Shown here in pieces: positions 45,873-53,657 of a stretch of DNA of 64,000 nt. The DNA is from Anderseniella sp963698275 (GTDB lineage: Bacteria > Pseudomonadota > Alphaproteobacteria > Rhizobiales > Aestuariivirgaceae), in contig CAVOQE010000002.1 in assembly GCA_963698275.1 (NCBI GenBank), positions 248,001 to 312,000 of the forward strand. The letters run 5' to 3'. The number at the start of each line of letters is the position of its first letter. Positions within the stretch are counted from its first letter, which is position 1. The notes under the pieces are model-generated. The model was not told the origin of the DNA and did no database searches. It saw nothing but the letters and a program-made list of their open reading frames with translations. Position numbers and translations under genes: made by a program.

Positions 45873-47000
45873 ATGACGTTACCGCATTACCGGTCTGTCG
45901 ATGAATTGCTCACATCGGCGGCGCCGGACCAGCCCGTCATGTGCTTTTGCCCAACTGCCTTTCGCAACGAAGCGCAAAGGTTTGCAACCGGCTTTCCGGG
46001 CGATGTTCATTACGCGGTCAAGGCAAACCCGCATCCGGCGGTGTTGCACTGGCTGAGCGATGGCGGTGTTAAGGGATTTGATGTTGCCTCGATTGCGGAA
46101 ATCAAACTGGTGCGCGACCAACTGGGCGATGCGCATTGTGCGTTCAATCATCCGGTCAAGTCACGCGCTGATATAGCGTCAGCCTATGGTGAGCTTGGCG
46201 TACGGGACTTCGTTATCGACCATGACAGGGAACTGGCCAAGCTTGCGGATATCTGCGGGCGCGACTGCACCATCGAAGTGCGTGTCGCCAAGGCCAATCC
46301 GGAGTCTGCCGTTGATCTGAATTCCAAGTTTGGCTGTGACGGGCAAACCGCAACAAATCTGATGCGGCGCGCCGGTGAATTGGGGTTTGACGTGGCTGTG
46401 GCGATGCATGTCGGGTGGCAGGCGCCCAATCCGGCAGCCTGGGGTGAAGCGATGGCGATGGGCGCCGGGTGTGCGGAGGCTGCCGGTGTTTCCCTGAAAT
46501 ATGCCAACCTTGGCGGCGGTTATCCTTCGGTGTTGATGCCAAAGGACCGCAGGCTGGAAGATTTCTTTGACGCCATCAAGTCTGCCAAGGCCGCGCACAT
46601 GAACGGCACGGATCTGAACTGTGAACCAGGATCAGCTCTGGCCTGGACCGGCGGCGCCACCATTGCACAAGTGCATTTGCGCAAGGAAGACAGCCTGTAT
46701 CTGAACGACGGAATTTATGGTGCCATGAACGAGATAAAATTCTCGGCAATCGTGCCGCCGACTACGGCGTTCAGATCAGATGGGTCGAGGCTTGGCGGTG
46801 CGGGCCGCGCTTTCACTGTTTTCGGCCCGACTTGCGACAGTCTGGACGTCTTGCCGACAAGGATTGAGCTGCCGGACGCGATCGATGAAGGAGACTATGT
46901 GGTGTTTGGGTGGATGGGAGCATACTCCAATGCGCTGCGCACCGACTTCAACGGCCTGGGACACTTAAATTATGTGACAGTGGACGCTTTTCCCGCATAG
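45873..47000 (+). CDS. Type III PLP decarboxylase (ornithine/diaminopimelate decarboxylase family)
   Basis: A 375-residue alanine-racemase-fold decarboxylase. The PLP lysine is in VHYAVKANPHPAVLHWL near residue 50, GFDVASIAEIKLV follows, the phosphate-binding glycine loop is YANLGGGYPSV near 210, and the catalytic cysteine region is FGPTCDSLDVL near 323, followed by VVFGWMGAYSNAL. Two usual motifs differ: the HVGSG loop is HVGWQ here, and the EPGR phosphate-binding stretch is EPGSALAWTG. It is probably an ornithine decarboxylase-like enzyme, but substrate change or loss cannot be excluded. It follows the hydroxyacid dehydrogenase gene by 12 bases. Confidence 0.82.
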   Translation: MTLPHYRSVDELLTSAAPDQPVMCFCPTAFRNEAQRFATGFPGDVHYAVKANPHPAVLHWLSDGGVKGFDVASIAEIKLVRDQLGDAHCAFNHPVKSRADIASAYGELGVRDFVIDHDRELAKLADICGRDCTIEVRVAKANPESAVDLNSKFGCDGQTATNLMRRAGELGFDVAVAMHVGWQAPNPAAWGEAMAMGAGCAEAAGVSLKYANLGGGYPSVLMPKDRRLEDFFDAIKSAKAAHMNGTDLNCEPGSALAWTGGATIAQVHLRKEDSLYLNDGIYGAMNEIKFSAIVPPTTAFRSDGSRLGGAGRAFTVFGPTCDSLDVLPTRIELPDAIDEGDYVVFGWMGAYSNALRTDFNGLGHLNYVTVDAFPA

Positions 47001-47010
47001 CGTGGAGACG

Positions 47011-47376
47011 TCATTCCACGATCATGTAGAATTTTCGCAGCGTCTCTTCGATATGCCAGATGCATTTTGCACCCTTGGCAATGTAGAAAGTGTCGCCGGC
47101 CGTGAAAGTCTCGGGATGACCATCGGCATTGGTGACTGTTAATTTCCCCGAAATGACCGTCATCATTTCATGCACCGGATAGCTGTCGATCTCTTCCCTG
47201 CACGGCGCACATTCCCATACGCCCGTGAGAACACTTTCGTCCGGTGTGGCGAAGAATGTGTGGTTGAGTTCGCTGTGATCATCGCTGGTGAATGCATCCA
47301 CTGCGGTCATATCCGACTTCTGCATGCCGGAAACCGGATCACCGCCTGGCAGCAGTCTGATGACTTGATCGCCCAT
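47011..47376 (-). CDS. Cupin-domain protein (DUF861/EutQ-like)
   Basis: A 121-residue single cupin. The barrel is seen from SVLTGVWECAPCREEIDSYP through VHEMMTVISGKLTVTNADG to FTAGDTFYIAKGAKCIWHIE. Metal ligands of the first cupin motif appear reduced to His and Glu (PVHEMM), and the second motif keeps a single His (WHIE), typical of the DUF861 group, whose activity is mostly unknown. It starts 18 bases downstream of the hemB stop, so cotranscription with hemB is likely; I see no functional link. It converges on the PLP decarboxylase with ten bases between the stops. Confidence 0.82.
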   Translation of the reverse strand: MGDQVIRLLPGGDPVSGMQKSDMTAVDAFTSDDHSELNHTFFATPDESVLTGVWECAPCREEIDSYPVHEMMTVISGKLTVTNADGHPETFTAGDTFYIAKGAKCIWHIEETLRKFYMIVE

Positions 47377-47394
47377 TGCAGAGTCCTTTCCGGA

Positions 47395-48447
47395 TCACCC
47401 GTTCAGCTTTTGCGCCAGATCACGCGCGAAATAGGTAAGCACGCCGTCTGCACCGGCACGTTTGAAACTGTGCAGCGCTTCAATGATGACTTTCTCGCCA
47501 TCCAGCCAGCCGTTCTGGACAGCGGCCGTCAGCATGGCGTATTCGCCCGACACCTGGTAGGCGAAGGTAGGAATACCGAACTCGGTCTTCAGGCGCGCCA
47601 CCACATCAAGGTAGGGCATGCCGGGCTTGACCATGATCATGTCGGCGCCTTCCGAAATGTCGAGTTCAGCCTCACGCACGCATTCGTCAATGTTGGCGAA
47701 GTCCATCTGGTAGGTCTTCTTGTCGCCGGACAGGGTTCCCGATGACCCCACCGCATCGCGGAACGGCCCGTAGAAGGCGGACGCATACTTGGCCGTGTAG
47801 GCCATGATCATCACATCCTGAAAGCCTGATGTTTCCAGCCCGGATCGAATGGCTGCAATGCGTCCATCCATCATGTCGGACGGGCCGATAATGTCGCAGC
47901 CGGCCTCGGCCTGGATCAGGGACTGCGCCACCAGAATTTCAATTGTCTCGTCGTTGAGAATACGGCCGTCCTGCAGCAATCCGTCATGACCGTGGGTTGT
48001 ATAGGGATCCAGCGCAACATCGGTCATGATGCCGATATCCGGCACGGCGTCCTTGATTGCGCGAACCGCGGTACACACCAGATTATCCCGGTTCAGTGCT
48101 TCGCTGCCATCTGCGCTGCGCTTTTCCGGTGGCGTGTTTGGGAACACGGCAATGACCGGAATGCCGAGATCGCGGGCTTCCCTGGCCGCAGCCACGGCAA
48201 GGTCGATGCTGAGACGTTCAACACCAGGCATGGAGGACACCGGTTCGCGTTGGTTTTGCCCGTCCATGACAAAGATCGGCCAGATGAAATCGTCCGGTGT
48301 CAGCGTCGATTGTCTTACCAGCCGGCGCGACCAGTCGGCCTGCCTTGTTCGGCGCAGGCGGGTTCCCGGAAAACCAGGTGCTGCCTCCTGTCCAGCCGGG
48401 CTTTGTGCGAGTGTATTCGGTGATGGGGAGCGGGGATGGGTCATCAA
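47395..48447 (-). CDS. hemB: Delta-aminolevulinic acid dehydratase (porphobilinogen synthase)
   Basis: It condenses two 5-aminolevulinates to porphobilinogen in heme synthesis. It has 350 residues. The two Schiff-base lysines lie in MAYTAKYASAFYGPFRDA and MIMVKPGMPYLDVVARLK. The region that holds three zinc-binding cysteines in the yeast/E. coli type reads DVALDPYTTHGHDG here, with aspartates, so this is the magnesium/potassium-dependent class known from Bradyrhizobium and Pseudomonas. DIIGPSDMMDGR is the allosteric/active-site magnesium region. The N-terminal extension of about 35 residues (PSPNTLAQSPAGQEAAPGFP) is variable in the family. Two adjacent ATGs (48447, 48444) are equivalent starts. 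Confidence 0.96.
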   Translation of the reverse strand: MMTHPRSPSPNTLAQSPAGQEAAPGFPGTRLRRTRQADWSRRLVRQSTLTPDDFIWPIFVMDGQNQREPVSSMPGVERLSIDLAVAAAREARDLGIPVIAVFPNTPPEKRSADGSEALNRDNLVCTAVRAIKDAVPDIGIMTDVALDPYTTHGHDGLLQDGRILNDETIEILVAQSLIQAEAGCDIIGPSDMMDGRIAAIRSGLETSGFQDVMIMAYTAKYASAFYGPFRDAVGSSGTLSGDKKTYQMDFANIDECVREAELDISEGADMIMVKPGMPYLDVVARLKTEFGIPTFAYQVSGEYAMLTAAVQNGWLDGEKVIIEALHSFKRAGADGVLTYFARDLAQKLNG

Positions 48448-48512
48448 AACGGACTTCTCATGGATTTTTACCCTTCAACTATGCACCATGTCTCTGTCAG
48501 TCGCTAGTGATG

Positions 48513-48541
48513 TTGACCATTTGATTAAAGCGGCTCTATCA
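48513..48541 (+). promoter_or_regulatory. Candidate promoter of the acyl-CoA dehydrogenase gene
   Basis: TTGACC (48513-48518) and CTATCA (48536-48541) are separated by 17 bases, close to the alphaproteobacterial housekeeping pattern. A transcript start near 48548 would place the GTG at 48582 about 34 bases downstream with AGAGGT before it, and would exclude the upstream GTG at 48552. Confidence 0.4.
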
Positions 48542-48581
48542 ACAGCACATAGTGGAAACCACAAGGGCAGAGGTCAATACA

Positions 48582-49721
48582 GTGAATTTCGAGCCGACAG
48601 AAGAACAACGCGCCATTCGCGATCTCGCCGCATCTTTTGCAAGCGATGAAATGGCGCCTCATGCTGCCAGGTGGGACGCCGAGCACATCTTCCCGCGTGA
48701 CACGATTGTACAGACCGCGGCACTGGGTTTTGGCGGGCTGTATGTGAAGGATGATGTTGGCGGGTCGAACCTGTCGCGTCTGGACTCGGTACTGATCTTT
48801 GAAGAACTGTCCAGGGCCTGTCCTTCAACCGCTGCCTTTATCTCGATCCACAATATGGCCGCCTGGATGGTTGACAGTTTTGGCACTGAAGCCCAGCGCC
48901 AGAAGTTTCTGCCGGACATGACGGCCATGAACAAGATTTCCAGCTATTGCCTGACCGAACCCGGTTCCGGTTCCGATGCAGCAGCACTGCGCACGAAGGC
49001 AGTCAAAGATGGTGACCACTATGTCCTGAACGGTTCCAAGGCGTTTATTTCAGGCGCCGGGGTCAATGATCTCTACCTGACAATGGTGCGCACCGGCGAT
49101 GACACGCCAAACGGTATTTCCTGCATCATGATCGAGGACGGCACCGAAGGCCTGAGCTTTGGCGCGAACGAGAAAAAGCTGGGGTGGCATTCACAACCAA
49201 CAGCGCAGGTGAATTTCGACAACTGCCGGGTACCGGCAGAAAACCTGATCGGCGGGGAAGGCAATGGTTTCCGGATTGCCATGGCCGGCCTCGATGGTGG
49301 CCGACTGAATATCGGGGCCTGTTCCATCGGCGGTGCGCAAGCCTGCATTGATCACGCTGTTGACTACATGAAGACCAGAAAGGCCTTCGGCAAGGCGATC
49401 TCGGAATTTCAGGCATTGCAGTTCCGGCTGGCGGACATGCAGACAGAACTCGAATCTGCCCGAATCCTGCTTTACGCCGCTGCCCAGAAGGTAAATGACA
49501 AGCACCCCCAGGCCACAAGGTTTGCAGCCATGGCGAAACGCAAGGCAACGGATACAGGCTTTCAGGTGGTCAATGACGCACTGCAGATGTTTGGCGGTTA
49601 CGGATATCTGCAGGATTACCCTGTGGAGCGCTATTTGCGCGACCTGCGGGTTCATCAAATTCTTGAAGGCACCAATGAAATCATGCGACTGATCATTTCA
49701 CGCGACATGCTGCGTCAGTAG
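48582..49721 (+). CDS. Acyl-CoA dehydrogenase, isobutyryl-CoA dehydrogenase type
   Basis: An FAD enzyme of 379 residues. ISSYCLTEPGSGSDAAAL near residue 117, FISGAGVNDLYLTMVRTGDD, and the C-terminal MFGGYGYLQDYPVERYLRDL with HQILEGTNEIMRLIISR are family signatures; the catalytic glutamate is in EGTNEI. Closest in character to isobutyryl/short-branched-chain dehydrogenases, which fits its two followers in the valine pathway. I use GTG 48582 (NFEPTEEQRAIRDLA), supported by AGAGGT and the candidate promoter; the frame opens at GTG 48552. It is followed 28 bases later by the hydrolase. Confidence 0.9.
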   Translation: MNFEPTEEQRAIRDLAASFASDEMAPHAARWDAEHIFPRDTIVQTAALGFGGLYVKDDVGGSNLSRLDSVLIFEELSRACPSTAAFISIHNMAAWMVDSFGTEAQRQKFLPDMTAMNKISSYCLTEPGSGSDAAALRTKAVKDGDHYVLNGSKAFISGAGVNDLYLTMVRTGDDTPNGISCIMIEDGTEGLSFGANEKKLGWHSQPTAQVNFDNCRVPAENLIGGEGNGFRIAMAGLDGGRLNIGACSIGGAQACIDHAVDYMKTRKAFGKAISEFQALQFRLADMQTELESARILLYAAAQKVNDKHPQATRFAAMAKRKATDTGFQVVNDALQMFGGYGYLQDYPVERYLRDLRVHQILEGTNEIMRLIISRDMLRQ

Positions 49722-49749
49722 ATTTGACTAGATTGGTTAGTGACCGCTG

Positions 49750-50784
49750 ATGACGACTTCAAATGAGATTGTATTTTCCCGGGAAGGCAGGGTCGGAATT
49801 GTAACGCTCAACCGCGAGCGGGCACTGAACGCTTTGACTGTGGGCATGGTCCGTGCGCTGGCTGCTCAACTGCGCGCCTGGGAAACCGATCGTGGCGTGA
49901 AACGCATTGTCATTGAAGGCGCCGGTGACAAGGCGTTTTGTGCAGGCGGTGACATTCGCCAGCTATATGACTGGGGCCTGGCGATGGATCCGCAGTTTCT
50001 CGATTTCTACCGCGAGGAATACCTGCTCAACACTTATATCAAGCATTATCCCAAACCATATATTGCCTTGCTGGATGGTATTGTCATGGGCGGTGGTGTG
50101 GGCGTATCGGTGCATGGCTCGCATCGTATTGTCACCGAAGCCACTGTTTTTGCCATGCCTGAAACCGGGATTGGCCTGTTTCCAGACGTTGGAGGAACTT
50201 ACTTCCTGCCGCGCTGCCCCGGTGAAACCGGCATGTACATGGGCCTGACCGGCGCCCGGCTGAAAGCCGGCGATGCCTTGTATGCAGGCGTCGGTACGCA
50301 CTTCGTTCCAAAACAACATCTGCCGGATCTGAAACGTGCTCTCAGGGCTTTCGCCGATGTGGATGAAGCCATTCAGCAATATGCCGTCCCGATTGATCCC
50401 GAAACATTCGGCCGCCATCGCGGCGCGATTGACCGTCACTTCCTGCAAAACTCTGCAGATCATGTATTGGACAGCCTCAGGTCGGATCCGTCGGACTGGG
50501 CACAGAAACAGGCAGACATCATGGCGCTGAAGTCGCCCACGAGCCTGAAAATATGCCACCGGCAACTGCGTGACGGGCTGACCCTGGACTTCAACGCCTG
50601 CATGCGGCTGGAATACCGCATCGTCAATCGGATTTTCACCGGACATGATTTTTTTGAAGGAACCCGTGCTGTCGTTATCGACAAGGACATGGCGCCGAAC
50701 TGGCAGCCGGCAACTCTGGGCGCCGTCAGGAATGAAGAGATCAATGCCTATTTCGATCCGCTGCCGGAAGAGCTGCCGGTCTGA
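49750..50784 (+). CDS. 3-hydroxyisobutyryl-CoA hydrolase-type crotonase
   Basis: A 344-residue crotonase-fold protein. The oxyanion-hole segments are FCAGGDIRQLYDWG near residue 58 and LDGIVMGGGVGVSVHGSHR near 107; MPETGIGLFPDVGGTYFLPR is characteristic of the HIBCH subgroup rather than ordinary enoyl-CoA hydratases, as are its length and the C-terminal FNACMRLEYRIVNRI. It would release 3-hydroxyisobutyrate from its CoA ester in valine degradation. The acyl-CoA dehydrogenase precedes it in the same direction; a hydroxyisobutyrate dehydrogenase follows 1 kb downstream. Confidence 0.9.
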   Translation: MTTSNEIVFSREGRVGIVTLNRERALNALTVGMVRALAAQLRAWETDRGVKRIVIEGAGDKAFCAGGDIRQLYDWGLAMDPQFLDFYREEYLLNTYIKHYPKPYIALLDGIVMGGGVGVSVHGSHRIVTEATVFAMPETGIGLFPDVGGTYFLPRCPGETGMYMGLTGARLKAGDALYAGVGTHFVPKQHLPDLKRALRAFADVDEAIQQYAVPIDPETFGRHRGAIDRHFLQNSADHVLDSLRSDPSDWAQKQADIMALKSPTSLKICHRQLRDGLTLDFNACMRLEYRIVNRIFTGHDFFEGTRAVVIDKDMAPNWQPATLGAVRNEEINAYFDPLPEELPV

Positions 50785-50811
50785 TCATGGTGCACCGTGG
50801 TGCCGCCGCAG

Positions 50812-51609
50812 TCAGGCGGGCGGGGAAAACCGCAAGGACAGGCACGACATCCCGCCATCAAGCTTTGCCGCTTCGGTATTGCCGACTTCACGCACATCAT
50901 ATCCTGCCGCGGAAAGTCTTTCAGCGGTTTGCGGAAATCCGGCAGGCATAAGGACAAGCTCGTTGAACCGGATGGCGTTTGCGGCCGCGTCTTCACCATC
51001 CGCCGTATTGATTACCCTGTACCCGTCAAAACAGCCTGTGTCCGACAGGCGGGCGGTGGCCAGCACAGTTTCTTCATCCATCACGGAACAGTCAGTCTTG
51101 AAGTGCAGTACGCCTGCAGGGGTCTCGACTTGCCGAACCTGGTAATCCCGGCGCGAAGTAATCCGCGCCAGTTCGGCAATCCCCGCCGCATCAGTGCGGG
51201 CAGATCGTCCGACAAGTATTTCCTTCTCGGTTACCAGTATGTCACCGCCGTCGATAAACCCGGGCCCGTCAATCGCGATCACCTCGCCGTAAAACTCTGC
51301 CAGGACCGGAGCCATGACCGCCGCCTCGCCAACACGCGATGGCGCGCCTGGCCGCATGGCAATTGCAACTTCCGGCAGGCACAGAGCGGCGTCTTCTACG
51401 AATACAGAGTCGGGATAGTCAACAAGCGGTTCAAGGACAGTGACCGCCGCGCCTGTGGCCGCCAGCAGCGACACATAGTGTGCATGGTCTTGCTGGAAAC
51501 GCTGCAGATCAGGCACCCCGGTATCGACGGCGCGAAGCCCATCAACAATTCTGGCACTCGGTTTGCGCACAATTGCGTGGGTAAAAGTATAACAACGTGC
51601 AGTCATCAT
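50812..51609 (-). CDS. Dimethylarginine dimethylaminohydrolase (DDAH)-like amidinotransferase-fold enzyme
   Basis: A 265-residue pentein-fold hydrolase. DYPDSVFVEDAALC near residue 62 supplies the guanidinium-binding Asp/Glu, IDGPGFIDGGDILV the next block, TPAGVLHFKTDCSVMDE the catalytic His region, and KLDGGMSCLSLRF at the C-terminus the nucleophilic Cys. These match dimethylargininase, which yields citrulline and dimethylamine from methylated arginine. The start at 51609 (or 51606) gives MMTARCYTFTHAIVRKPSA; the frame runs on to 51714 without similarity. It lies in reverse between two valine-pathway genes, with 27 bases to the hydrolase stop. Confidence 0.88.
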   Translation of the reverse strand: MMTARCYTFTHAIVRKPSARIVDGLRAVDTGVPDLQRFQQDHAHYVSLLAATGAAVTVLEPLVDYPDSVFVEDAALCLPEVAIAMRPGAPSRVGEAAVMAPVLAEFYGEVIAIDGPGFIDGGDILVTEKEILVGRSARTDAAGIAELARITSRRDYQVRQVETPAGVLHFKTDCSVMDEETVLATARLSDTGCFDGYRVINTADGEDAAANAIRFNELVLMPAGFPQTAERLSAAGYDVREVGNTEAAKLDGGMSCLSLRFSPPA

Positions 51610-51794
51610 GGATCCAAAAAAAATCCGGTTGGACGTCCTCTTACCAGCCTGCTTCTCAGTTGTACAAGGCCGTTGCATTGGAAGATGCAACGACTTTTCC
51701 GATGCCTCTTGCATGTCACTGCCTGTCCTTGCGATGTTACCGCAACAGCTAGGGTTCTGACCCTAAACACATGATCACAGAGAGGCAGCGTTTC

Positions 51795-52685
51795 ATGGCG
51801 AGTATCGGTTTCATTGGTCTGGGTAACATGGGTGGCCCGATGGCAGACAATATGGTCAAGGCAGGCCATGAGGTTCGCGGGTTTGATCTTTCCGCCGACA
51901 GCGTGGCGCGCTTTGTAGCGGCCGGTGGCGTCGCTGCCGACAGCGCTGACGCGGCTGTTGCCGGGGCGGCTGTCGTTGTGACCATGTTGCCGGCCGGCAA
52001 ACATGTGAGGGACGTCTACACGGGCGATGGTGGTCTGATTTCCGTGTGCGAACCTGGCACGTTGATGATCGACAGCTCCACAATCGACGTCGAGACAGCA
52101 CGAGAGGTAATCGCATTGGCGGATGCGGCCGGTCACCAGATGCTTGATGCACCGGTGTCCGGCGGCACCACCGGCGCTGCGGCCGGTACGCTTACCTTCA
52201 TGTGCGGCGGCAGTGATGCCGCTTTTGCACGTGCCAGACCGTTTCTGGATATCATGGGCAAGAACATCGTCCACGCCGGCGGGCCCGGAAACGGCCAGGC
52301 GGCGAAGGTCTGCAACAACATGCTGCTTGCTGTTTCAATGATTGGCACATGCGAGGCATTCCTGATGGCAGAGCGTCTCGGGCTGGACGCGCAGCGCTTT
52401 TTTGATATTTCGTCAACGGCGTCGGGACAGAGCTGGTCGATGACCACCTATTGTCCCGTACCCGGCCCGGTGCCGACGTCACCGGCCAACAACGACTATC
52501 AACCCGGTTTTGCCACCGCCATGATGTTCAAGGATCTCGATCTGGCAAAAGGCGCGGCGGAAAGCTCGAAAACCTTCACGCCAATGGGCGCGCGTGCACT
52601 TGACCTTTACAAAGAGTTTATGGATGCAGGAGGTGCAGATACCGATTTTTCGGGCATAATCAGGTATCTGGCAGGCAGAAAATAG
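51795..52685 (+). CDS. mmsB: 3-hydroxyisobutyrate dehydrogenase
   Basis: A 296-residue NAD-dependent enzyme that oxidises 3-hydroxyisobutyrate to methylmalonate semialdehyde. IGFIGLGNMGGPMADNMVKA is at residues 4-23, LMIDSSTIDVETAREV near 95, DAPVSGGTTGAAAGTLTFMC near 118, and the catalytic lysine in GQAAKVCNNMLLAVSMIG near 170. GLDAQRFFDISSTASGQSWS with TSPANNDYQPGFATAMMFKD are particular to true hydroxyisobutyrate dehydrogenases. The ATG at 51795 follows AGAGAGG. It completes a three-step valine set with the genes at 48582 and 49750. No methylmalonate-semialdehyde dehydrogenase (mmsA) is in the window. Confidence 0.93.
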   Translation: MASIGFIGLGNMGGPMADNMVKAGHEVRGFDLSADSVARFVAAGGVAADSADAAVAGAAVVVTMLPAGKHVRDVYTGDGGLISVCEPGTLMIDSSTIDVETAREVIALADAAGHQMLDAPVSGGTTGAAAGTLTFMCGGSDAAFARARPFLDIMGKNIVHAGGPGNGQAAKVCNNMLLAVSMIGTCEAFLMAERLGLDAQRFFDISSTASGQSWSMTTYCPVPGPVPTSPANNDYQPGFATAMMFKDLDLAKGAAESSKTFTPMGARALDLYKEFMDAGGADTDFSGIIRYLAGRK

Positions 52686-52813
52686 CCAAAAATCAAGCCT
52701 GCAAGGTTTTACTAACCGTGACGCCATGTCTGTCAAATTTGAAGCAAATTATCCTCTGATTTACCTATATCATTGAGCTGATCTTAAAAAACCGGCCCTA
52801 GAGTCATCGTCAA

Positions 52814-52832
52814 GGCAGGGACAAAACCTGCC
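52814..52832 (+). promoter_or_regulatory. Hairpin in the ldtR leader
   Basis: GGCAGG (52814-52819) and CCTGCC (52827-52832) flank GACAAAA. It lies 47 bases before the ldtR start. It could be a 5' leader structure or part of an autoregulatory site. Confidence 0.3.
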
Positions 52833-52878
52833 ACTTAAAAATAGACGAACTTAAAACATAAACGGGCAGGTATTGAAC

Positions 52879-53391
52879 ATGAACAAGATGACCGCAATGG
52901 CGGTCCGCGATGACGTGGACCAGGACAAATCTGAAATCAAGAATCGCTATCTTGAATCACTGACACTTATCGAGCGGCTTCACCGTCGTTTGCTGGATGT
53001 GATCAAGGACGAGTTTGAACGCAACGGCGAGCAGGAAGTCAATTCCGTACAGGCGCTTTTGCTGTTCAACATCGGCGACAGTGAACTCACCGCAGGCGAA
53101 TTGAAAACCCGCGGCTACTACCAGGGTTCAAACGTATCCTACAATCTGAAGAAGCTGGTTGATCAGGGGTATGTCAGCCATGAACGTTCAAGTGCAGACA
53201 AGCGTTCAGTGCGTATATCGCTGACCGAACGTGGTCAGGTGATTCGCGAACAGATTGACGCTCTTTATAACCGTCAGTTGCTGTCCTTGCGCGAAGTCGC
53301 CGACATTGATGTCGATGAATTTGATCGCCTGAACAAGGCCCTGAGCCGTCTCGAGCGGTTCTGGACAGACCAGATTCTGTATCGTCTGTAA
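52879..53391 (+). CDS. ldtR: MarR-family transcriptional regulator, LdtR-like
   Basis: A 170-residue winged-helix dimer. Helices before the DNA-binding domain: YLESLTLIERLHRRLLDVIK. The DNA-binding part is ELKTRGYYQGSNVSYNLKKL (recognition helix) followed by the wing VDQGYVSHERSSADKRSVRI; a long C-terminal dimer helix ends LERFWTDQILYRL. The GYYQGSNVSYNLKKL helix and the L,D-transpeptidase gene immediately downstream identify it as the LdtR regulator described in Liberibacter and rhizobia, which activates the transpeptidase and stress genes. The ATG at 52879 follows GGGCAGG. Confidence 0.88.
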   Translation: MNKMTAMAVRDDVDQDKSEIKNRYLESLTLIERLHRRLLDVIKDEFERNGEQEVNSVQALLLFNIGDSELTAGELKTRGYYQGSNVSYNLKKLVDQGYVSHERSSADKRSVRISLTERGQVIREQIDALYNRQLLSLREVADIDVDEFDRLNKALSRLERFWTDQILYRL

Positions 53392-53497
53392 CGCTATTGG
53401 CAGTTGAGCACTGAGGCGAACTGGACGAAGAAGCATACTGTTTGCGCCTGAAACCCATTCTCAGCAGTGATTTCCCGCTGTCTCTCGAAAAATTGAA

Positions 53498-53534
53498 CTC
53501 GCGAAAGGCCTTTGCTTTTCGCGGGTTTTTTCGT
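53498..53534 (+). terminator. Rho-independent terminator between ldtR and ldtP
   Basis: CGCGAAAGGC pairs with GCTTTTCGCG around CTTT and is followed by GGTTTTTTCG. It suggests that the transpeptidase gene has its own promoter downstream, in 53535-53657. That stretch also holds the ten-base palindrome ATTCGCGAAT at 53604-53613. Confidence 0.75.
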
Positions 53535-53657
53535 TGAACAGACTTCGAGCCGGGTTTTATCGCCCCATTGAGGCCGGATTTAACAGACATTCACTATCCT
53601 AAAATTCGCGAATGATGTATGCACAAGGCACAATGTTCGCAGATCAGGAAATGTAAG

